In this document: positions 7,226 through 11,842 of the stretch, piece by piece
How positions within the stretch are numbered: position 1 is the stretch's first letter
How the letters are laid out: each line of letters opens with the position of its first letter
NCBI GenBank assembly: GCA_900554465.1
Contig: USHF01000031.1
Span: 1 to 11,842, forward strand
Length of the DNA stretch: 11,842 bases
Direction: 5' to 3'
Source of the DNA: an uncultured Collinsella sp.
GTDB lineage: Bacteria > Actinomycetota > Coriobacteriia > Coriobacteriales > Coriobacteriaceae
Program-made: the position numbers and the translations under genes
The notes under the pieces: model-generated
Seen by the model: only the letters and a program-made list of their open reading frames with translations
Database searches by the model: none
What the model was told of the DNA's origin: nothing

Positions 7226-7935
7226 ACGCAGATGCAATCTTTGATTTTGGCAAGCTTCTTCTCGCCGATTCCCGACACGCGCATCAGATCGTCAACCGAA
7301 GCAAAAGCACCGTTCTTTGTCCGCTCATCGATAATCGACTGTGCCATTGAGGGACCGATTCCCGAGAGCGTCTGCAGCTCTGCCGAGCTTGCCGTATTAA
7401 TGTTTACTAGGCCTGTTGCGCCACCGACGCCTGATGATGCGGAAGTCCCACCATCAACACCGGCTTCCGCAATGGGCACCTGCTGCTCCCCTACCGTTGG
7501 AACGTGAATTTTTTGTCCATCAGTGACCTTGGATGCACGATTAAGCCCCGTAACGTCTGCTTCGGGCGCCAGCCCGCCGGCGGCATCAATCGCCTGAGCC
7601 ACCCGCGCCCCGTCTTTGAGGCGATATACACCGGGTGACACCACGGCGCCATCAACATCGACATAGACCTCTGCCGCGGCAGACGCCTTAGGCGAAGAGC
7701 CTTCAGATGTCTTTCCACTCGAAGCATCACCGGATCCCGGCTCCACTAACGTGCCCGAACCATCAGTGCGCTCAAACGACACACCGCCGGCACCGCCGCC
7801 AAAGTTCGCCATTGCCAGTCCACTCGCCATCGCAATGACGACCAGTATCGCCATCGCCACTGCCTTATGACCGAGCAGTTTGCCCGCCCAGCGGTCCATC
7901 TTTTTGACTCGTTCGTGTTGTTCGCGCTGCGCCAT
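7222..7935 (-). CDS. comEA: ComEA-type membrane-anchored DNA receptor
   Basis: This 237-residue protein binds incoming double-stranded DNA outside the membrane and hands it to ComEC. A short basic cytoplasmic tail is followed by one membrane segment (about 24-44). A Gly/Ser-rich linker leads to an SLBB domain (about 90-146, YVDVDGAVVSPGVYRLKDGA). A second linker leads to the C-terminal helix-hairpin-helix DNA-binding domain (176-235: VNINTASSAELQTLSGIG, then GIGEKKLAKIKD). The start ATG 7935-7933 is fixed by GGGAGG at seven-base spacing; the frame is open to 8013 but only through a TTG with no ribosome site. Its stop overlaps comEC by four bases. No comEB (dCMP deaminase) lies between them, unlike Bacillus. 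Confidence 0.95.
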   Translation of the reverse strand: MAQREQHERVKKMDRWAGKLLGHKAVAMAILVVIAMASGLAMANFGGGAGGVSFERTDGSGTLVEPGSGDASSGKTSEGSSPKASAAAEVYVDVDGAVVSPGVYRLKDGARVAQAIDAAGGLAPEADVTGLNRASKVTDGQKIHVPTVGEQQVPIAEAGVDGGTSASSGVGGATGLVNINTASSAELQTLSGIGPSMAQSIIDERTKNGAFASVDDLMRVSGIGEKKLAKIKDCICV

Positions 7936-8000
7936 AGCAAAACCTCCCAACACCATCGTGTCAGGAAACGAACGCCGCAGCTTCCGCACGTCCACACCAG

Positions 8001-8042
8001 TTTTCGCGGTCAAACCAAAAGCTGACCAAAACCTTGCGAAAA
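8001..8042. repeat. Imperfect inverted repeat upstream of comEA
   Basis: On the plus strand TTTTCGC-GGTCA (8001-8012) faces TGACC (8023-8027) and GCGAAAA (8036-8042). The result is 12 possible base pairs around a ten-base loop, with an eight-base bulge on one side. It lies 66-107 bases before the comEA start. On neither strand is it followed by a U-run typical of a terminator. The rest of the 213-base gap (7936-8148) holds the thiI terminator, the comEA ribosome site and no clear promoter or gene. Confidence 0.6.
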
Positions 8043-8105
8043 AATGTCCATTTATTCAGACACACGTCAGCGAATGAACATCTTGGCATCATTTGCCCAG
8101 ATAGC

Positions 8106-8138
8106 AAAAGACCGACGATACAGGCGCATCGTCGGTCT
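8106..8138 (-). terminator. Intrinsic terminator after thiI
   Basis: The arms AGACCGACGAT (8109-8119) and ATCGTCGGTCT (8128-8138) form a perfect 11-bp stem with an eight-base loop. On the minus strand the stem runs into four T residues. It starts ten bases after the thiI stop and should end the mihF-gmk-rpoZ-thiI message. Confidence 0.88.
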
Positions 8139-8148
8139 ATGCAGGCAA

Positions 8149-9393
8149 TTACTCGTAATCTTGGTAAATCTCACGCGGAGCAAGCTCAGAATGTTTGCGT
8201 TTTAAGGTCTTAGGGGCCTTGTACGTGTTGCTCTCGAAGTCGATGTACTCGGTCTGCTTGAGCAGACGCTCAATCATCTCCTCGTGATCAAACAGTTCCC
8301 AGGCCTCATGCACGGCATCGAGTTTAGCGTGCGTCTCGGGACGGCGCGGCATAAACAGCGTACAGCAGTCGGGAGCGGCCTCAGTCGAGATATCGAACGT
8401 ACCGATCTCCTCGGCGCGTGCGATGATCTCCTGTTTGTCCGAACCGATGAGAGGACGGAACACGGGAATCTTCACGGCTTCGTTGACGGCCATGATGTTC
8501 TCAAGCGTTTGGGAGGCAACCTGCCCAAGCGATTCGCCCGTAACGATGGCCCTGGCACCCTCGATGTGTGCAATGCGCTCAGCAACCGAATACATAATGC
8601 GGCGATACATGATCACGCGCAGGTTGCTGGGACAGGTGACCGAAATCTCACGCTGGCAGTCGCCAAACGGCACCACGTACAGGCGGCCGATCTGGACACC
8701 CGGCTCAAGCGCACGGATGATATCCTGCACCAAATACTCGCTCGTATCGGGCGTCTGCGGACGACCGGAGAAATGCACCGGCACGCAAACCGCGCCGCGA
8801 CGCGCGAGCATCCAGGTCGCCACCGGAGAATCGATGCCCGACGACAGAAGCGTCACGACCTTGCCGGCAGATCCCACCGGCAGACCGCCCACGCCGCGCT
8901 CGGAGCGTGCGTACACGTAAACGCTACCCTGGACCACCAGTACGTGCACCATCGCATCGGGGTCGTGCATTTGAACCTTTTTATCGGGAAACGCCTCGCA
9001 CAGCACCTCGCCCACCTGACGATTAATATCGATCGAGGTGAGCTCATAGTCGGTATTGGAGCGCTTGGCATGCACCTTAAACGAATCGAAGGGGCCAAAC
9101 TCGCGCAGCGCCTTGACGGCGGCGGCGCAGTACTCCTGCGGGTCGCGGTTGGTGTGGTACGCCAGGGACACACGGGCAACGCCGGGGACGGTGCGGATGA
9201 CGCGCGCCGCCTCGTCGGCCTGATGCTCGTTAAAGGTCACGAGGATATAACCGGAAATTCGAGACACGGCGTTCACGGAAAAGGCGGCCAAGGCCGCCTT
9301 AATGTTATCCATGAGGATATGCTCAAAATGTGCGCGGTTCTTGCCCTTCAGCCCTACCTCGTGATAGTGGACTAGGCAGACGCGAGCCGCCAT
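8149..9393 (-). CDS. thiI: tRNA 4-thiouridine synthase (ThiI)
   Basis: This 414-residue ATP-dependent enzyme adenylates uridine 8 of tRNA and transfers sulfur to make 4-thiouridine. In some bacteria it also supplies sulfur for thiazole synthesis. The N-terminal ferredoxin-like region (HYHEVGLKGKNR, 10-20) is followed by a THUMP RNA-binding domain (about 60-165). The PP-loop ATPase begins LLSSGIDSPVATWM (182-195), where the common SGGxDS reads SSGIDS. DCCTLFMPRRPET follows, with the adjacent Cys343 and Cys344 that serve sulfur transfer. There is no C-terminal rhodanese domain, the short form usual in Gram-positives, so a separate cysteine desulfurase must deliver sulfur. The ATG abuts the rpoZ stop with no gap and lacks a strong ribosome site, so it is probably coupled. 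A terminator follows. Confidence 0.95.
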   Translation of the reverse strand: MAARVCLVHYHEVGLKGKNRAHFEHILMDNIKAALAAFSVNAVSRISGYILVTFNEHQADEAARVIRTVPGVARVSLAYHTNRDPQEYCAAAVKALREFGPFDSFKVHAKRSNTDYELTSIDINRQVGEVLCEAFPDKKVQMHDPDAMVHVLVVQGSVYVYARSERGVGGLPVGSAGKVVTLLSSGIDSPVATWMLARRGAVCVPVHFSGRPQTPDTSEYLVQDIIRALEPGVQIGRLYVVPFGDCQREISVTCPSNLRVIMYRRIMYSVAERIAHIEGARAIVTGESLGQVASQTLENIMAVNEAVKIPVFRPLIGSDKQEIIARAEEIGTFDISTEAAPDCCTLFMPRRPETHAKLDAVHEAWELFDHEEMIERLLKQTEYIDFESNTYKAPKTLKRKHSELAPREIYQDYE

Positions 9394-9675
9394 TTAGGCT
9401 TCAGCAACCTTGTGGCCGAGCGCCTTCTCGTAACGGGCCTCGTCGTAAGAGATGTCGCCGTCGACAATCTCGTCCATAGCCATCGAGATGGTATCGGCAC
9501 CGGAAAGCCCGATGGTGATGTCATCGACATCCTGGACGGCAAGCACGCGGTTGTGCTGGCCACGCAGCATGCTATTGATGTCGCAGGCGCGCTTGGAGGC
9601 AAGCGAAGCGAGCAGGAAGCGGTTGTGATCGGTCTTCTCCAGAAGATCGTCAATGCAAGGCTTTACAACGGACAC
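9394..9675 (-). CDS. rpoZ: RNA polymerase omega subunit
   Basis: This 93-residue subunit clamps the beta-prime chain and aids polymerase assembly. The conserved omega pattern is visible as CIDDLLEKTDHNRFLLASLA followed by SKRACDIN (27-34), equivalent to the KRARQI core. A short C-terminal extension contains MAMDEIVDGDISY. The start is a GTG (9675-9673), five bases after the gmk stop; AAAGGA ten bases upstream and GAGG three bases upstream are possible ribosome sites, neither ideal. The position directly after gmk is the usual one for rpoZ. The stop codon directly touches the thiI ATG. Confidence 0.94.
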   Translation of the reverse strand: MSVVKPCIDDLLEKTDHNRFLLASLASKRACDINSMLRGQHNRVLAVQDVDDITIGLSGADTISMAMDEIVDGDISYDEARYEKALGHKVAEA

Positions 9676-9680
9676 GGACC

Positions 9681-10250
9681 TCAGATCCTTTCATGCATAT
9701 CGAGAACGCGAACGAGCTCATCGGTCGCGCGGTCGAGATCGTCATTCACCACGACGTCGTCGTAGCGGTCGGCAAGGGCAAGCTCATCGGCGGCGTTTGC
9801 CATACGCAGCTCAATCGTCTCGGGCGTCTCGGTACCGCGACCGACTAGACGCTCGCGGAGCACCTCAAGCGAAGGCGGCTTGATAAAGATCAGCACGGCC
9901 TCGGGGAAACGCTCCTTCACCTGCAGGGCGCCCTGGACATCGATCTCCAAAATCAGAGACGAGCCCGAGGCGAGCTTGGATGTGACCTCGCTCACCAACG
10001 TGCCGTAGCAGTTACCGTGGACCTCGGCCCACTCAACAAACTCACCGTTTGCCACGCGGCGGTCGAACTCCTCGCGCGTCAGAAAAAAGTAGTTGACGCC
10101 GTCGACCTCACCTTTGCGTGGTGCTCGCGTGGTAGCCGAAACCGTCAGACCCAGGTTCGAGCGGCGCTCGCGCACACGAGTGACGAGCGTACCCTTGCCT
10201 GCGCCTGACGGTCCAGAAATCACAAAGAGCTTGGAATCCTGAGCGCTCAC
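9681..10250 (-). CDS. gmk: Guanylate kinase
   Basis: This 189-residue enzyme phosphorylates GMP to GDP with ATP, feeding GTP and (p)ppGpp pools. The P-loop GPSGAGKG lies at 13-20, followed by the GMP-binding segment SATTRAPRKGEVDGVNYFF (38-56), EWAEVHGNCYGT and LILEIDVQGA. Length is typical. The start is GTG 10250-10248, directly after the mihF TAA with no spacer. No clear Shine-Dalgarno precedes it, so translation probably depends on ribosomes finishing mihF. A downstream start would cut close to the first beta strand and the P-loop, which supports the GTG. Confidence 0.96.
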   Translation of the reverse strand: MSAQDSKLFVISGPSGAGKGTLVTRVRERRSNLGLTVSATTRAPRKGEVDGVNYFFLTREEFDRRVANGEFVEWAEVHGNCYGTLVSEVTSKLASGSSLILEIDVQGALQVKERFPEAVLIFIKPPSLEVLRERLVGRGTETPETIELRMANAADELALADRYDDVVVNDDLDRATDELVRVLDMHERI

Positions 10251-10559
10251 TTATTTAGTCAGCTGCTCGAGGAGCTGCTCGCGCTGACGGACGCCGAGGC
10301 CCTGGACGCGACGAGTAGCGGAGATACCGAGCTCCTCCATGATCTTGGCGGCCTTGGCCTTGCCATAACCGGGGAGGGACTCGATGAGGGTGGAAACCTT
10401 CATGCGGGAAGCGATGGGGTCATCGGAGTTGAGCACGGACTCGAGGGACTTCTCGCCCTTCTTGATCTGCTCGCGAAGCTCAGCGCGGGCGTGACGTGCG
10501 GCAGCAGCCTTCTCAAGAGCCTGCTTGCGCTGCTCGTCGGTAAGCTGAGGGAGTGCCAT
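10251..10559 (-). CDS. mihF: Actinobacterial integration host factor (mIHF)
   Basis: This 102-residue nucleoid-associated DNA-bending protein belongs to the mycobacterial/streptomycete IHF type and is unrelated to the alpha/beta IHF of Proteobacteria. It opens MALPQLTDEQRKQALEKAAA, very close to the actinobacterial family. A basic helix leads to KVSTLIESLPGYGKAKAAKI (54-73), which resembles the S13-like helix-hairpin-helix. The conserved RRVQGLGVRQREQLL (83-97) ends the protein. ATG 10559-10557 is chosen because GGAGG lies five bases upstream; an in-frame TTG at 10571 has no ribosome site. It leads the mihF-gmk-rpoZ-thiI unit. The 240-base leader carries several inverted repeats. This gene is the best marker for Actinomycetota in the window. 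Confidence 0.95.
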   Translation of the reverse strand: MALPQLTDEQRKQALEKAAAARHARAELREQIKKGEKSLESVLNSDDPIASRMKVSTLIESLPGYGKAKAAKIMEELGISATRRVQGLGVRQREQLLEQLTK

Positions 10560-10600
10560 TCGTACCTCCAAATAGTTGGGTTATATCTGATTCAATAATT

Positions 10601-10632
10601 GGCATTTTAGCACGTAGAACGTACAAAATGCC
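10601..10632 (-). promoter_or_regulatory. mihF promoter -10 inside an inverted repeat
   Basis: The minus strand has an extended -10 (TGCTAAAAT, 10612-10604) about 45 bases before the mihF ATG. It lies within an inverted repeat: GGCATTTT (10601-10608) pairs with AAAATGCC (10625-10632), and inside it ACGT pairs with ACGT around a three-base loop. A second -10-like TATAAC lies at 10585-10580. The palindrome over the promoter looks like an operator, although a structural role in RNA is possible. A plus-strand TTGGCA-17-TACAAA (10599-10627) overlaps it and could be a divergent promoter. Confidence 0.45.
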
Positions 10633-10659
10633 TAATCGACGGCTCCATAGATTAGACGA

Positions 10660-10671
10660 TACCTGCGAAAA
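10660..10671. repeat. Third copy of the ACCTGCGAAAA motif
   Basis: TACCTGCGAAAA here is an exact 12-base inverted match to TTTTCGCAGGTA at 10735-10746. It could pair with that arm in competition with the hairpin at 10698-10753. A weak hairpin (CTAATC 10632-10637 with GATTAG 10650-10655) lies beside it. Confidence 0.6.
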
Positions 10672-10697
10672 GTGCAATATACGGAGGTCAAAGTTAA

Positions 10698-10753
10698 GCC
10701 CCTGACCTGCGATTCCACACAAAGGGTAGGAAAGTTTTCGCAGGTACAGGGGC
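10698..10753. repeat. Long hairpin between pyrF and mihF
   Basis: GCCCCTGACCTGCGA (10698-10712) pairs with the 16-base arm 10738-10753 over 15 bp with one bulged A. An inner TTCC/GGAA can extend it. The loop is 25 bases. On the minus strand it is followed by CTTAACTTT, too broken to be a convincing terminator for pyrF, but some termination is possible. The gap 10560-10799 contains no credible gene. Confidence 0.75.
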
Positions 10754-10799
10754 AAATTTGTGCTAATGAAACCCAAAAGTGGTGACTTAGGGGAATCTT

Positions 10800-11516
10800 T
10801 TACGCGACGTTTTCGACCAGCTCGGCGACGATGGCGTCAAAGGCGGCAACCGGATCGTCGGCACCGGTGATGGGACGGCCCACCACAATGTGGCTTGCGC
10901 CACGCTCGATAGCCTGGGAAGGCGTCGCCACACGAGACTGGTCACCAAGAGCGGCACCCACCGGACGCACACCCGGAGTAACGATCAGGGCATCGGGACC
11001 CAGCAGCTCACGCATGTCGTGAGCCTCCATCGGCGAGCACACGATGCCGTCGATGCCGTTGGTCTGGGCAAGCTTTGCCAGACGGGCGGCTTCCTCGGCA
11101 ACGGGCGACTCGACGCCGATCTCGGCCAGCGCATCCTGGTTCATACTCGTGAGCACGGTAATGGCGACGAGCTTGGCGCGGTCCTCGCGCGCCACCTCGG
11201 CACCCTCACGGCACGCGGCGAGCATAGCGCCCGAACCCAAGCCGTGGACCGAGAGCAGGTCGGCACCGGCAAGCGAGGCCGAACGGGCGGCACCGCGCAC
11301 CTGATGCGGAATGTCATGGAACTTAAGGTCGAGGAAGACCTTGAAGCCCAGGTCCTTGAACGTCTTGACGATCTCGGGACCCTCGGCGTAATAGAGCGTC
11401 ATGCCCACCTTGAGCCAGGCGGCATGGCCCGAAAGCTCATGGGCGAGCTCGAGCGCACGCTCACGGTCGCAGTCGAGGGCGACGATAACACGGTCGCGGG
11501 CATCGGTCTCTAGCAT
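10800..11516 (-). CDS. pyrF: Orotidine 5'-phosphate decarboxylase
   Basis: This 238-residue enzyme converts OMP to UMP, the last step of de novo pyrimidine synthesis. The barrel begins DRVIVALDC, with the substrate lysine in KVG at about 36. The catalytic tetrad motif DLKFHD (Asp63, Lys65, Asp68) is intact, and the phosphate-binding segments are TPGVRP (180-185) and GRPIT (213-217). Length is that of the short bacterial form. ATG 11516-11514 lies inside the last codons of pyrD, overlapping it by seven bases, with an AGGTG about eight bases upstream. The two genes are therefore co-transcribed and probably translationally coupled. No clear intrinsic terminator follows the stop, only the large hairpin about 50 bases downstream. 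Confidence 0.96.
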   Translation of the reverse strand: MLETDARDRVIVALDCDRERALELAHELSGHAAWLKVGMTLYYAEGPEIVKTFKDLGFKVFLDLKFHDIPHQVRGAARSASLAGADLLSVHGLGSGAMLAACREGAEVAREDRAKLVAITVLTSMNQDALAEIGVESPVAEEAARLAKLAQTNGIDGIVCSPMEAHDMRELLGPDALIVTPGVRPVGAALGDQSRVATPSQAIERGASHIVVGRPITGADDPVAAFDAIVAELVENVA

Positions 11517-11842
11517 TCGAACGCACCTACCAGTTCGTTGATGTCCTTCACGCCCTGGGACTCGGCCCAGGCCTCGAGCTCATGCGCGATCTTGAGCGAA
11601 GCACACGGATCGACAAAGTTGGCCATGCCGACCGACACGCAGGTGGCACCGGCCAGGATAAACTCGGCCGCATCCTCGCCGGTCATGACACCGCCGACAC
11701 CGTTGATGGGGATATCGACGGCCTGGGCGACCTCCCAGACCATGCGCACGGCGATGTGGTGGCACAGCGGGCCCGAAAGGCCGCCCTTGGGCTTGGCCAC
11801 GCGGGACTTACGGGTATGGACGTCGATGGCCATACCCTGAAT
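11510..11842 (-). CDS. pyrD: Dihydroorotate dehydrogenase catalytic subunit, C-terminal third
   Basis: Only the last 110 residues are in the window; the gene continues past base 11842. It oxidises dihydroorotate to orotate with FMN. The visible part begins IQGMAIDVHTRKSRVAKPKG and has GGLSGP, VRMVWEVAQAVDIPINGVGG and TGEDAAEFILAGATCVSVGM, the FMN phosphate-binding end of the barrel. The GMAID...GGLSGP wording matches the class 1B (NAD-linked, PyrK-partnered) enzyme better than class 2. I infer that pyrK lies upstream outside the window, which cannot be seen. The stop TAG overlaps the pyrF start by seven bases. Confidence 0.94.
   Translation of the reverse strand: MQGMAIDVHTRKSRVAKPKGGLSGPLCHHIAVRMVWEVAQAVDIPINGVGGVMTGEDAAEFILAGATCVSVGMANFVDPCASLKIAHELEAWAESQGVKDINELVGAFEC

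Noticed and set aside
10513..10776. Minus-strand open frame of 87 codons across the mihF leader
   Set aside because: It runs through the hairpins and into mihF in another frame, has no ribosome site and resembles no protein family I know.
1..11842. CRISPR arrays, tRNA or rRNA genes, insertion sequences, prophage or defence genes
   Set aside because: I found no regular short direct repeats, no tRNA-like cloverleaf, no rRNA sequence and no transposase, integrase or phage-like protein. All long conserved frames are assigned to known families.

Overview
The window looks like the end of a draft contig from a high-GC actinobacterium. The best fit is class Coriobacteriia (Collinsella-like). This rests on recognising an actinobacterial integration host factor (mIHF), the gene order and the protein flavour; it is an inference, since no database search was possible. 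All thirteen protein genes lie on the minus strand, so transcription runs from high to low coordinates. The first 49 bases are not genomic. They are an Illumina Nextera i5 adapter left on the assembly, and the hemW gene is cut where the adapter starts.

In transcription order there are four blocks. (1) The end of pyrD (running off the window) overlaps pyrF, both for pyrimidine synthesis. (2) After a 240-base spacer full of inverted repeats comes a very tight unit: mihF, gmk, rpoZ, thiI (nucleoid protein, GMP kinase, RNA polymerase omega, tRNA 4-thiouridine synthase). Its junctions are 0, 5 and 0 bases, and it ends in an intrinsic terminator. (3) After a 213-base spacer come comEA and comEC (DNA receptor and uptake channel), overlapping by 4 bases, then holA (clamp-loader delta subunit) with its own promoter-like sequence. 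(4) rpsT (ribosomal protein S20) has its own promoter-like sequence, a terminator-like leader hairpin and a strong intrinsic terminator. It is followed by lepA, dusB and truncated hemW, which are packed head to tail.

The genes are conserved housekeeping genes plus the core of natural transformation. I see no CRISPR array, tRNA, rRNA, insertion sequence, phage gene, defence system or unknown protein. There is no strong case for an undescribed system here. The parts worth a second look are non-coding: the repeat-rich leader of mihF, a related imperfect inverted repeat ahead of comEA, the attenuator-like rpsT leader, and a possible leaderless start for lepA just behind the rpsT terminator.
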